Assembly: GCF_901709675.1 (NCBI RefSeq)
Contig: NC_051087.1
Location: 4,981,001-5,045,000, forward strand
Origin: Syngnathus acus
Taxonomy: Eukaryota > Chordata > Actinopteri > Syngnathiformes > Syngnathidae
Direction: 5' to 3'
Length of the DNA: 64,000 nt
Below the pieces are notes generated by a model that made no database searches, had not been told where the DNA came from, and saw nothing but the letters and a program-made list of their open reading frames with translations. The translations under genes were made by a program, and so were the position numbers. Shown piece after piece: positions 40,903 to 54,470 of this stretch (positions within the stretch are counted from its first letter, which is position 1; every line of letters begins with the position of its first letter).

Positions 40903-40946
40903 GCTATATAAATAAATTTGACTGGCTATATAAATAAATTTGACCG
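40903..40946 (+). repeat. 22-bp tandem duplication
   Basis: GCTATATAAATAAATTTGAC occurs twice head to tail (40903-40924 and 40925-40946) with two end differences. The unit resembles the tail of common fish dispersed repeats. Confidence 0.85.
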
Positions 40947-40949
40947 GAC

Positions 40950-43900
40950 CGATAGAAAATGAAGTATTCGAGAGTGTCTGTCACATAAGAATAAAAAAAA
41001 CAACATAAAAAACAAACAAATAACACAGTACGATGTAATGTAAGTAGAGCCTTAAAACAAGATACGGGGCATGTTTTTTTTTTTTTATCGCAGCGAGCCA
41101 GTACATGCAGTGCTCGAATCTCTCGCTCTGTGCCGAAGAATCTCCAACTCCTAATTTTTCCGCCATGGTCCAATGTGCCTTTGACTTGTCACTTGTTGTT
41201 AAAGTTAACATTGTATTTTTGTTGTTGTTTTTATATTTTACTACTAGGCAGAGGGCACATGTGCAACGTGACTCCCTTTCGATTTGCACGCTCGTCAATA
41301 AAAATTAGGACAAAGTGTTTTATTGTTTTCACATTAAACTTTTACACTTTTTTAAATACACTTTTTTTTTTATGTCAAAAAGTATTAAAGATTACCAACT
41401 GCGTCGTGAAACTGATTGCGTTTGACTTTGGAGGTTTCACTTGATTTTTTTTCTCTCTCTCTCAATACAGAGCAGTGATTCACAAAAATGTGTATCAATA
41501 AACCTCTATCAATATCCGTATGGTTCTGTTTGGAGTCAGCCCCGAGTCTAGTGGGCATGACAGTTCTATTTATTTCCATTGGACATGGTCGCACTCACCG
41601 AGAATACTTGACGTGTATCAGCTGCGTGGTTGCTCTTATCTCCCACAGACACACAAACTCGACCTGCTGCGTAACCACGTTTTGCCCTGAAAGGTAAATA
41701 GAGACTTGCAGCAATACTTGCAGCCACGCCGACAAACAAAGTCAAGTCATCTCTTGTAATATGATCCGCACAGTTACCCGAATACAATATCACATGCTCG
41801 GGTTGATTCATTTTTGATGGTTGCGATTATGATTATTAAATGCTCTGCAATGGTAATCCTCATGTGCAGCCAAGCATCATGCCTTTGCTGGGAGGCAATT
41901 GTTTGTTAATGCGCCAGTGAAACCCAAAACACATACAGATGTGTGTGGGACCCGACCGCAAAGTCTTTGCCATCGCATGCTCCCGCTTGATTTTTACCAG
42001 CCGGCTTATGGAAACTTTACAACCGCCTTTTTAGCACCCATGCTAAACTCATTTAGCCGCCTCATGCTAAGCCGCACAGTAAAGTGTGTTAGTGCGGTCG
42101 GAGTGGTTTTGGGGCCAGTTGTTGGGGAACAGCTGCACGAGTGAGACTAAGCAGGGTGGGAAAAGGGACCCGGCATCTTTTTTAACCCTTGTGTTGTGTT
42201 TTTGTATGTGTGTGTTTGCATGTGTGTGTGTGTGCGCGTCCAACTGACTGCTGAAATGTTTGTGTTTATTGACTCAAAGAGACGGGCCGTGGATGCATAC
42301 ACAGCGGTGTATGGGTGGCAGGGGTCCAGGCTTGGGGGAAATGTGTGTTTAAAGTACACACCGGGCTAATTATGCTGATTTAAGCATTCTTGTGGTCCTC
42401 CCAACGGCTTGCGGTGAGCTAACTGGCGCAGGGGGGGCGGGGCGTCCAGCGGGGAGAAACGGGAGGTAGGAGATAAAGAAGTTCCCGATAGCCATAGAAG
42501 GCGGCCTTAAACGTCGGGAGAAGAGGTGGCAGTAGGTTTTAACATGAAAAAAATGTTGCCCCAGACACTGATACAAGGAAAAACATACACTGCCTTGATA
42601 TTTCGCCACCCCCCCGCTCCTCTCACATGAGGGTAAAGTCGGTTCTGCGTATTTATTTTTATATTCAGATGTTACGGATAGCTCCGGGAAAAGGCTGTCC
42701 CTTTTCCCAGCAAGGGGAATTAATACTGTTTGAATGTTCTCTCCGGAGTCTAAAAGGGATGAATTTTGCAATGGAGTTTGGGAGGTTTGAAAGTGAAAAC
42801 CTAACCACTGCTAAATAAACAAACCAGGCTTGATTAAATGCGACCCTTGTTTGTTGACACTGTGTCCTGGCCTGCGTGTAGACACCTGTCTCCTCTTTTT
42901 TTTTTTTTTGTTTAAAATGCACATTCATACGCCTTGGTGGTAACGTTTGCATGCTGTGCGCAAAATGAAAGAAAATATACACAGTTGGTGGTAGGGGCAA
43001 CAAAATTACATGGCCACAGTGTAACCCACCAAGCACCATCCAAATGGGATACGCTACATATACAGTATATGTATCGTAAAGGCTTCCAAGAATAGCATCA
43101 ACTCTGGTTCCCCAACCCGAAATAGTTATAGGCTAGCACAACGTGTCCTCCAGTTTGTAGCTCTATAAAACAGTTTAAAAGGATTAGTACATCTTTTTGT
43201 CCCATCTTAAGTATTGCTTAAAATTCGAAATCAAAAATGGCGGCTAGACAACCAAATCCCAAAGTGTTATTTCCCATAAATGCAAATCTTGTCATAAATT
43301 TGATGGCTTGAATTAAAAACTGTTTTGAATATTAATATAATTGGTAAAAACTCCCCCCCCCCCCCCCCCCATGTAATTGAGAGCTTGCTTTATTATTTGT
43401 TGATTAATTTGGCTCCAAGAGGGAGCCCCAGTGGTGCCTCATAATTTCTGTCAAATCAGATCGCAACTTAATTAGTGAGCGGTATCATTGTGCATCGGTA
43501 GTTACTTGTATCGTAAATATGTCGAAATATTGGCCGTCGATCAAGATTTGTATCGCGCTGATTCACGTTTTGGTGTGTCAGTTGCAATGAATCGTTTGTG
43601 ACCTTAGTAGCTGAGGACAATTCCTTTCATATTGTCTCTCGAAACCATCGGAAAAGAAGAAAAACGGTTTTAAGGCTCCCGGTGAGGAAATCTCACAGGA
43701 TCCATGCGGTCCTTCTTCACAAGATCAACCGACACCGGAATTCATATGCGTTTTCTTCTTGAAACAACATTCTTTGCTTTCCTAACACCTTTCCCGGCTT
43801 TCCTCCTCCTTTTTATTACGTGTTGTCTTACATTTGCCTGCACAGTCTCATCTCATTTTGTCTTTTAAATCAGCCCAGTTTCTGTCAGCCTCCTCTTGAT

Positions 43901-45235
43901 TTGATTCCCAGAGGAAGCCGAAGAATTATCTGGGTTTAGTCGAAGGCTTAAAAGCTACTTCCTACCTGCTTGTCATCTAAAAACGTTTAGTCCATTCAAT
44001 TGTTTGTTTTTTCCCCGACGTTCTCATTGTTATCCTTAAGTGGAAATGTTTGCTATCCACACTTTGGGTTTCTTTGGGGATGTGAAGGAATGCTAATGTG
44101 TCTCATAACCACATTACAACTCTCGGAGGAAGTAAAGGCTATCAGGAGAAACAAATCTCTGGGTTTTCTCCACCCCTTACATTTAAAAAGTGTGTAATTT
44201 GAATTTTCCTATCAAACAATAGTCTAGTTGTATTTAGAATTTGTTTTTTTTTTTCCGGCAGGAAAAACTACCAACAAGAAAAAAGAGGCCATATTTTTTA
44301 CATAATATATTTTTACAGGCACGTTAGATAAAAAAATTCAAATGCATTAGTAGTGCAAATCCTGAAAGAATTCTAACAGGATACAATCAGGGCCGGGCCG
44401 TGCCCTCTCTGACATGTTGCAGTGGAAAAAGGGAGCGAGGGATTTGCTGGCTTTATTATTAGGGCCTGTGAGTGTTGTTGATGGAGCGGCTCCATGCGAG
44501 TTGACACACACACACGCAGACAGCGGTGAATGCTACACTGAGCAGAGGTGTCAGCCTTGGCTGCTGACTCTATGAAAGGCAAACTCTTAGAAGTGTACGT
44601 TCGTGCGAGTGTGCGCGCGCAAGTGAGCGAGCGAGCGAGCCCAGCACTGAATTGCACGTGTGTGTTTGTGTGTGTGGGTTTAGTGCTGACGGCCAAGAAG
44701 CCTCGGCAGCATCTGACGTGGCAGCTCTTGCTGCTTTCAGTCCAGCCAGCACGCTCCTTCTGGCGCACTTTCCTGTGATACTATCTTTTCATACAATCAC
44801 ATATTTATAAATGGAGACTGACTGGTGTTTTGGCATTGAGAATTGATAAACAACGCCATTCATGGGGGCGGCAACAGCGCATCCAGAAAATGCATTCTTG
44901 TTTTTTAGTTAGTCAAAAATGTGGATTGGAATAAGATCAGTTGATTTGAACTTTGCCATGGAAAAAAAAAATATTGCTACCTGTTTTTTTATTTCCTTCG
45001 TCAATTAAAAAAAAGTTCTTCCTTGGCAGAGGTAATAAAGTGAAAGAACTGAAATAATCTGTCTGATCCAATCGCATATTCACAATTTAAAAAAAAAAAA
45101 AAGAAATTGTTCAATGTAACCTTTGGTCCATTAAAACCATTTTAAAATTGGTGATGATTTTTGAAATTATAAAGATCCCTAAAAGTCACCACAAATGTCA
45201 TTATTTAATTATAAGAATTGGCTCCTTTGTGCAGA
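40950..45235. other. intron 1, middle part
   Basis: Noncoding. Includes an 18-base C run (43353-43370), GT/CA stretches near 42200-42236 and 44500-44515, and an ATCG-rich block at 43470-43610 that may be a decayed dispersed repeat. No exon signal. Confidence 0.45.
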
Positions 45236-45257
45236 GTTGGCAAAAGCATTACTGCAT

Positions 45258-45297
45258 TACTCGCTTGCAACCAGCAGGGGCGCTGTTGACTCAATCT
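45258..45297 (+). repeat. short dispersed element with CCAGCAGGGGCGC core, copy 2
   Basis: TTACTCGCTTGCAACCAGCA then GGGGCGCTGTTGACTCAAT, related to 2591-2630 (minus) and 63109-63150 (plus). The core is one base short of a CTCF-type CCAGCAGGGGGCGCT. Confidence 0.55.
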
Positions 45298-45439
45298 CCA
45301 CTCGTTTGCGGCCTAAGAACGCTACATTGTCAGCTAGCTTTACTCACTATGATTACTGTATAGCTTACATTAGCATTGAAGGCGAAAATGATGACAATTC
45401 TGACTTTTGTCGCCCACCTATCCTTATTTTCCCACTCTT

Positions 45440-46200
45440 CTTTTATCGAGGTGGGTTTTATGTCCCCTCGGAGGACATGCACTTATGGCTGTCTCCCTGC
45501 GGTGCTGCGGTGTTCCTGAAGTCTGCGCGAGGTGGTGGTTTGGCCCGGGGAAGTCAGCCAGCGCGGTCGCTGAGGAGATAACCTCCCGTCAATGTTTTGT
45601 GTGTGTGTGTCAGTCCTCGCTCTTGTTTTGCTTCTCCATGGAAGGCTAAAATGGGAAAGCGGTGGTTTGAGGACAAAAGTTTCAAAAGGAGCTGCTCTTT
45701 ATACATGCGCGGTGGTGAAGGCTCTTTTGTTTCCCGCCCCGCATGCATTTGTCTGCATCCTCGGCCGCCTTCCGCCCCGGCATGCCGCTCGCTCGGCAGG
45801 GAATGCCACTCAAAATGGGCAGAGCGACTTTTAACCCCCGAGCTGCCAGCTCAAGACGCGCTGTCCGTCTCCCTTTGACCTAAACGCGGTCGAGCTTAGC
45901 GGAGATTAAGAGCCAACTCCGGGAGCGCCATTTGAAACGGACACCTCCTAACCCTAATGGGATCAATGTCGGCCGAGAGGCCACTTGGAGCGGGCGCAAA
46001 GCCTCCGAGTCAACACGGAGAGACAGACAGACAGACAGGCAAGGCAGAGTGCGCAGGCAAAGACCCAGCTCATATCATGCCACGGGGAGTGGGCACCGGT
46101 TAACCCTGGTGGCGCCAACCCCCAGCAGGCAAGGCTCCAGCTCACATGATAAGCAGAATTAAATCTGCAGGCTTCAGTGTCCCCGATAGGACACGCTCAC
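45440..46200. other. GC/CpG-rich island in intron 1
   Basis: CpG-enriched sequence with GGCACCGGTTAACCC (46091-46105, Grainyhead-like) and a (GACA)n stretch at 46020-46038. The near-repeats CCAGCTCATATCAT (46066-46079) and CCAGCTCACATGAT (46137-46150) flank it. Candidate enhancer. Confidence 0.35.
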
Positions 46201-46779
46201 CAACGTGGCCTCTCATGCTTGGCATGGCTTCCTTCTCATCTGCAAAGTTGATTTTCATTCTTTCCTTTGTGGAAAGTCACATATTGTAACCTACAGCAAC
46301 CATCTTCTGCAGATATTTCATCTGATGCCAAGTTGGATGACAAAAATCGCATGGATGCAACTCTGATTTGTTTGGCTCAGAAAACTCTTTTTCTCAAAGG
46401 AAATAACTGAAAAAGAATTCATCCAAGTTAAAAAATCTATCGTTTTTTTCAATGCAACTATTGATTACATGACAGTATCGCAGTATAATTTTCAGTGGGT
46501 GTGGAAGTTCCAAACAAAAGTTTTAAATATTTTTTTTCCAGACTCCAAAATGCCTTGATGTAAATGATGGGCAAAAGTGACACTCTTTCATTCCATCTGA
46601 GTCGCAATTTTGCAAAACCACATTGACTAAAGAGTGAAGCGTACTTGAAGCGCTAATGCTAACAAGCACAAGCGGGCCATCGCGACAAGTGCCGATGTTG
46701 AGCAGCAAGGCCCCGAGGGAAGACTGTAGCAACAAAATAATGAAGGCAAAAAGTAGTGTTAGCCCGAGACACTGTCTAG

Positions 46780-47240
46780 TTCGGGCTGAAAGAAAGAAAA
46801 AGTCGAAGGCGGGGTTGCACAGACTGAACGTGCGAGCGAGGCGGGCACATTGGCAAAGCGTTTTTTTTTTTTTTTTTTGAATAAAGGGCGAGGGCACTCT
46901 GCCCGGATTTTGGAGAGAGGTTGGCATCCCGCCCCGCCCGCAGACGTGAGGAATAAAAGAATGAAGGGGAGAGAAAGTCTCTCAATAGTGCATCTCTTGT
47001 GTGAGGAGACGGCGGGTCCTCGCCGGCTGCTGCCGCCGCTGCTGCTTGTTAGGAAGGGGGGCCTTTTGGGTTTCATTATCTGCTCCATTCTCTGTGTATT
47101 AGCTAACTATGAGGTCCAAGACCTCAAGGCCCCCCTACGCTCCATGTGTGCTGCCCGCGGCGTACGCCTGTCGGAGGTGTTTGCGCTGTGCACCCCTCAG
47201 CTATATTCAAGGCAAAATTAATTCCGATTTTATTAAAAAT
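46780..47240. other. GC-rich island in intron 1
   Basis: GC-rich with TTGGCATCCCGCC (46921-46933), GCCGCCGCTGCTGC (47031-47044) and several CpGs, interrupted by an 18-base T run (46861-46878). No complete exon signal. Confidence 0.35.
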
Positions 47241-49190
47241 AAACATTTCCAAGGGGTAAGAGAACCTTTAAGTAGGACGTCAAATTCTACCCCCCAACCT
47301 ACTGGCTACTCTTTGTGTGTGTTGCAAGGCGGGCCATCGTTTGAAGACTCCCAAAAATATGAATAACGTTCTCATAGTTACCTCAAACTCGAGTAATGCT
47401 GAGCATATTTTCCCACGCAACACGACAGAAATGAAATATAACGTAAACATTCATAGGGCGCCTTCACTTATACCGTATATGCTTCACGTAATGCGACACC
47501 AGCCCGTCTTTAGTTCCTCACTTCAAATGTTTGAAACCTTCCCGATGTCTTCATAACGCATAATGTTGCCCAGTTGTGTTTAAAAGAACTGATAACATCG
47601 ACTCTTGCAGAAAGGCGTCTCTCGAATCCAGCGCGCCGCCGCTATCTAGATGAAACGTCGGTTTTGCATTACCGGGCGGTAAGTGTGTAGCATTTCGCTG
47701 TAGTCGGCTTTTCCCTCGCCACAAAATATTTTGGGTGTATGGAGTTTTGAGTTTCCATCCACCAAAACCAAAGTCAGAAAATCCCCCATTTATTTAACGG
47801 TGGTTGCAGATAAATACAATCAAAATATGTTTCTAATTAAGTGTATGCGGTGATATTTATGCACAGAAAAACCACACGAGCCTCGTGAAAATCTGAGCGG
47901 AATAAATCTGGAAGTATGAAAAATGATGAACGTCTTTGATGTGCGTTTGTCTTCTTGCACAAACGTGGAATATTCCATAGCTCAGGCGTGCAGCGGGCAG
48001 AAGCCGCGGCCCGCTAGCGGCGCGTTAGCGGCGCTCGCGTCTCTGGAGCTGTTTAAAGTCTTCCCGCCTGCCGCCTCATGCCATAAATGACTTCCAGACT
48101 TTCACACGTACTAAGGCTTCAGTGTTTAAACGCGCGTAATTACAAACGATGCGCAGACACACACTTAACATCAATCTGCAGTGATGAGATGGGAGGAAAA
48201 CGAGGCGCGATGCTTTTTGCTTACTTCCGTGCACCAGAGCGGCAGTGGGAAGGAGAGGGAGAGAACTATTGTGTGTGGGCTTGAATTCAAAAACTATTTC
48301 CAAAGAAAGAGCGTCATGTCAACTGGTGTGTGATGATTTCATAACCGTGAAGCTTTTGAGGTTGCAAAGCTTCCGAGGTTGGAGTCGCCATTTCATTCAC
48401 TGGGCTGCTCCAAGCACACCTTCCTTTCCCTGCTCTCCTCTCGGGAAGACAACATGGAAACCGGGAAAGGCTGAAATAGGACTAGATTTGTGACAATTGA
48501 TCTCAGGTGCCTGTTTTATGTGACTTTAAGAGCTTGGAGAGTTTTAACTTTGCATAGAAAAAAAAATAATAATAATAGGGGGAAAGCCTTATAGTGCTTC
48601 CCTGATATTGCTAGCACACTTGTCAATACTGGACGTGATTTTGCACAGCAGATGTCAGGGATGAATTCCACTCATCACATGTCCTGACATGCTGAAACCT
48701 TCATCAGCTCTCTTTCTGTGTACGTGTGTGTGTACGTGTGTGTGTGTGTTTACGTGCATGCACGTACGTGTATGTGTTTATCATACTTTAATCTCGATCA
48801 GAGTTCTATTAAAAAAGTGTGTGTGTGTGCGTGTGCGTATGCCAATATATATAAACATGTATATAAAACTACATGCATATAAAAATACATACATATATCT
48901 AATATATATAATTATGGTTGTTTATAAAATAACTACTACTCCACAGTACTATAATGATATTTAGAATTTTGGTTACTGATATTAAGAAACATAGTTGAAG
49001 TTTTTTAAACCGCAAATAAAAAAAGAAAAGTAAATTACATGAATTAGGTCTTTGAAATTATACAAACATATTGTGTTGATTTTGCAATTAGAATTAGAAT
49101 GAAGTCAGCTTTTGGAATAGTCACACTATGATTCAAAATAATTTTTTATTATTTTATTATTAATTTATTTCAATCATCATTTTGTCTTCT
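47241..49190. other. intron 1, 3' part
   Basis: Mixed noncoding sequence; CpG-richer at 47,990-48,260; GT/TA-rich simple sequence at 48,720-48,910. Confidence 0.45.
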
Positions 49191-49198
49191 ACGCATGT

Positions 49199-49245
49199 TT
49201 ACCAAATTAACTTCGACGTGATGCCGCGGAAAGTTAATTTGGTAA
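49199..49245. repeat. perfect 15-bp inverted repeat (hairpin)
   Basis: TTACCAAATTAACTT (49199-49213) and its exact reverse complement AAGTTAATTTGGTAA (49231-49245) flank a 17-base CpG-bearing spacer. It can form a strong hairpin in DNA or RNA. A partial third copy, GGTTAATTTGAAG, follows at 49252-49264. Confidence 0.9.
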
Positions 49246-49775
49246 GAGCTTGGTTAATTTGAAGAGCTGAACGTCTCAGTGCAGACAACGCAAGTGCCAC
49301 TTCACCTTCGGTAAATTGAACAGCAAACGAGAGGCAATTATGTGTGTTTTATGTCTGTTCTATTAGAAACTGTTATCAATGAATGAGAGAAAAAAAAAAA
49401 ACTTTGCAATGAATATACAATTAAGGTTTGGGGCGTAGCCTCTGCTTGGGAGATGAACCCTGTCGGGATGGGGGTTTTCTTGGCCGGCCAGCGGAACAAA
49501 GGTCGACATTTAGTGAAACACAGAGCGTGGCATGCACAGATAAGAGGAGTCCTCGCGTTAATGCCAAGCTACTGATCCACACACACACACACACATTGCG
49601 GCCGTCTCGGGCCCAGACAACTACCACCTGGGCAAACACAGGAAACCCTAATGGGTGGTGGAATTTGAAAGTGTTCAAATATTAACGCTTGCGGTTCTCC
49701 TTTATTTTTCATTACATGAAAACCTGGCATTTAGCCAGGGGTGTGTAGACTTTTTATATCCATCGTACGTATGTT
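49246..49775. other. intron 1 noncoding sequence
   Basis: Mixed composition with a short CA run at 49578-49594. No feature recognised. Confidence 0.45.
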
Positions 49776-49779
49776 AGCC

Positions 49780-50115
49780 CGAATAAATGACGCCCGGTTC
49801 GGTCCAGATGGGGTCGGCACCTTCCCCAGTCAGCTGCCAGCTCGCTACCGAACCAGTTAGCCAAGCAGTCATCCGCCCAGCCGGCCAATCAGCGGACTGG
49901 ACCCCTTTAGTCGTTCGCTGAGCGAACGGGCCAGGCTAGCGCCAATGGTGGCCAGCGCCAAGTAGACGACTTTGGCCTTTTGTAAGGTGCTCGCACACAA
50001 ACACACGGGCGGTCGCTCCCATTGCTCGGCAGGCGGCTTGGCCCCGCTACGAAATGTCTGGGCCCTCAAGTTTACCGCATGACAAGTTAGCTGGTCCTCT
50101 TGCCGAGATTCCGAG
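49780..50115. other. GC/CpG-rich island with a palindrome
   Basis: CpG-rich, with the perfect palindrome CGTTCGCT-G-AGCGAACG (49912-49928), several GCCAA/TTGGC cores (49860, 49884, 49940, 49956, 50038) and a CCAATCAG box (49885-49892). Candidate enhancer or promoter in intron 1. Confidence 0.4.
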
Positions 50116-50929
50116 TCATGGCGCTCTAATCCCTTGTTGAGTAATAATATTGGAGGAAGAAAAATTACAAAATGCTTCAGGCTCGTCGAGGGCATTTGTA
50201 CAATGGAGACCATATTAAAATGAAAAAGTTGGCAAAGTCGGGTTATGAGAAATACGAATTTTAAGAGTAACAATCCTAATTAACTTTTTTAATTTTGCAA
50301 CTTTACTAAGTCATTATTTTTGCTGTTTTATTAGGACTTTATTCTTGTTCAATGACAACCTTTTTTCTTCACATTTTTATTTTTAACTTCCTTTTTTCTC
50401 ATTGCATTATGACTTTTCTCATGTAATATTCCAACTTTTTTCTGTGTTTGCGCCTTTTGACTTTTATAGTAAAGTGACAAATTAATACAATCAATTTTCT
50501 GCTGTATTGTAAAAATATGCTATATTTATGTACATTTTTTTAGGGTGAGAGGCATGTTGGTGGGTGGTTGGGGGTGGGGGTGACAAGCATTTTCACCCCC
50601 CCCCCCACACACACACACCTCCTCCTCTCCTTGTTTGTGTGGCAAATCCGGGAGCAGCTGCTGGTCTCAGGGTCTAGTGGGATTTTTGGGCCTGTGTTTT
50701 CTCATGCCATCCAATGCCAAGGTGCTGTAATGCGAGCGGTTAGTGTGGCAAGAGTGGGGGTGGGTGTTTGTGGAGAGGCTGGGGTACGGTTGAGGGGGTC
50801 GCGATGGTGGGGGTCAGTCGGCAGGTGGTGTCTGGATTGGACGCATGTAAAGTTGTTATATCCTCTGGACTTTGCCTTTTTGCACTAGATTGGAACCCGA
50901 CTATTTGGCTTATGACGTACCCTCACTCT
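50116..50929. other. intron 1 noncoding sequence
   Basis: AT-rich, then GT/GG-rich with a C run (50597-50606) and a short CA run. No feature recognised. Confidence 0.45.
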
Positions 50930-51747
50930 TTTTCGCTCTCTCTCCCAGCCAGCCAGCCAGCGAGTGTACAATCCCCCCCACCAGCCCCGTGCCTCGTTGC
51001 CTCTGCCCCTGCCGTCGCTCTTCCCTCCCTCCTCGGCGCTACGAGCGTGCGTATTGGCTGTGCCGCCCGCGACTGGGTGCCAAATAGGTGGTCCCTGCGC
51101 ACGTTGGCACACTCTCAGTCAATGGGCGCAGGAGCAACGTGAGGAGGAAGAGAGAGAAGGCAGAGTTGGAGGCAAAGAGGGCGAAAAAAGAAGCGGCACT
51201 CGGGTTTGCCAGCGCTCGCGCGCACTCTTCCAACATTGATTCCGTCCTCTTGTTTTGCTTTTTTTTATTTTTTGAACCTCCATCTCTGTCCTGTCTCGCG
51301 GCCTGTCTCTTGCTCTCACACTGAACTCTACCCGCTTTGCCAAGAATTGGTTCTCTATCCCATCAAGATATTTTTCTCCGTTTTTGACCATTTGATTAAC
51401 TTGATTTTCTTAAATCCTTGTAGTCTTTTTTTGGGAACAGTGAAGTTGCTGAAGTTCTTTACATTCTTCTTCTGTTGTGCTCTTGAACAACAACTCTCCT
51501 GCTCCTGCTACACTACCTCCTGTGTTCCTTTGCTGGTATTACATCGTGCCCCTTGGCTTTTTTTTTTCCCCCTCCAAGCTTTTGGCTGCCTTCACTGGAC
51601 AGCTAAGCATTTTTTTTGTATCTTTTTTTTTCTTCCCAAATATTTGACCATTTCTCCTGTGCAAATTGACTCAACTAAACAGTTTATTTTTTTAAAAAAA
51701 TATTTTTTGCAATCTGCTGGGTCATTTTATGATGAAAGAGCAAAATG
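50930..51747 (+). promoter_or_regulatory. nfix: candidate internal promoter and first exon 0.5 kb before exon 2
   Basis: A CpG-rich stretch (about 50940-51240) with an inverted CCAAT box (GTATTGGCTG at 51051-51060) and GC-rich elements passes into a long T/C-rich sequence. This ends AAAATG|GTAACT, with ATG at 51745-51747 and GT at 51748. As at 21501, a donor right after ATG could splice to exon 2 (intron of 519 bp) and encode M-DEFHPF. A TGA at 51733-51735 closes this frame upstream. Against it, another ATG at 51729 in a different frame would be met first, and the donor is only moderate. The layout resembles an internal NFI promoter but is inference. Confidence 0.3.
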
Positions 51748-51774
51748 GTAACTACCATTTTATTTTTGTGTATA

Positions 51775-51780
<6 letters not shown>

Positions 51781-51813
<33 letters not shown>
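51781..51813. repeat. (TA)n microsatellite
   Basis: Sixteen TA units after a short TATATATG stretch. Confidence 0.95.
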
Positions 51814-51815
<2 letters not shown>

Positions 51816-51909
51816 TGTTCATTTGATCATTTTATAATAATTGTGAAAATATTGATATTTTAAAATAATCCTTATTGTTTTGATGCATGCTCAATATGAG
51901 TTGAGATGA

Positions 51910-53630
<1,721 letters not shown>

Positions 53631-53639
53631 GTGTGCGAG

Positions 53640-53744
53640 GATGTGTGTGTGTGTGTGTGTGCGAGCCTTGCGAGTCTCCTGGTCTCAGGCTGCTGCCGCC
53701 TTCACAGTCTGCCTGAACGCCTGCGCTGCCTTGGACCTGCCTGC

Positions 53745-53803
<59 letters not shown>

Positions 53804-54040
53804 CCACGTTCACACCCATACACAAACACGCAGCTAAAAAAAAAAAAAGAGAGAAAAAGAATAGACAAACAACTCATCTTTGTACCGTACTTTCACACGT
53901 CGAGCCAAACATGGTTTTAGTCCCATACACACACCCACACAGCACACAGCACACACACGCAGCCAAAGACCATCCTAGATAGGTTTTGATATAGCCAAAG
54001 TGTGTTGTATCACAGCCATCACGATGGACACACACACACA

Positions 54041-54071
<31 letters not shown>

Positions 54072-54153
54072 GTAATCAGCCAAACATTGCTCGCTCCCAT
54101 GCAGCCATTTTACACCAAGCCAAAATACTGTTTTGTGTTGTAGTGTTTTTCCC

Positions 54154-54191
<38 letters not shown>

Positions 54192-54470
54192 AAACACATT
54201 GCAAAGCCAAATCCTCTAAAAACACACTTCACCATGCTACACGCAAACACCGGCTCGTGACCTAATATTATTTCAGCTGGATTTTTTTTTTTGTGGGGGG
54301 GCATTTGGAATGAATGTCGACTAGCTCTCTCACAAACACAACACACAAAAATGACTATTTATGCTATCACAGCCTCCCGTCCGTATCCTCTTGTCTTCCA
54401 TGCACACACACACACACGCGGGAACACACACTCGCATGAAGCCACAATCTCAATCCAGGCCAAACAGCTC
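53640..54470. repeat. decayed CA / GCCAAA repeat array
   Basis: CA tracts (53748-53802, 54028-54072, 54155-54190) alternate with seven same-strand GCCAAA motifs (53904, 53962, 53994, 54079, 54119, 54206, 54459) plus several GCCAC/GCCAT variants. GCCAAACATGGTTTTAGTCC-CATACACAC and GCCAAAATACTGTTTTGTG followed by CCCAACACACAC share an order, suggesting an old tandem unit. Confidence 0.6.

Noticed and set aside
47100-47220. Possible alternative NFIX first exon resembling an MLPACRLQ-type start
   Set aside because: A reading frame with VLPAAYACRR is only superficially similar, with no matching ATG and donor.
51206-51751. 181-codon plus-strand ORF upstream of exon 2
   Set aside because: Phe/Leu/Cys-rich translation of T-rich noncoding DNA with no domain; not in frame with the possible ATG at 51745.
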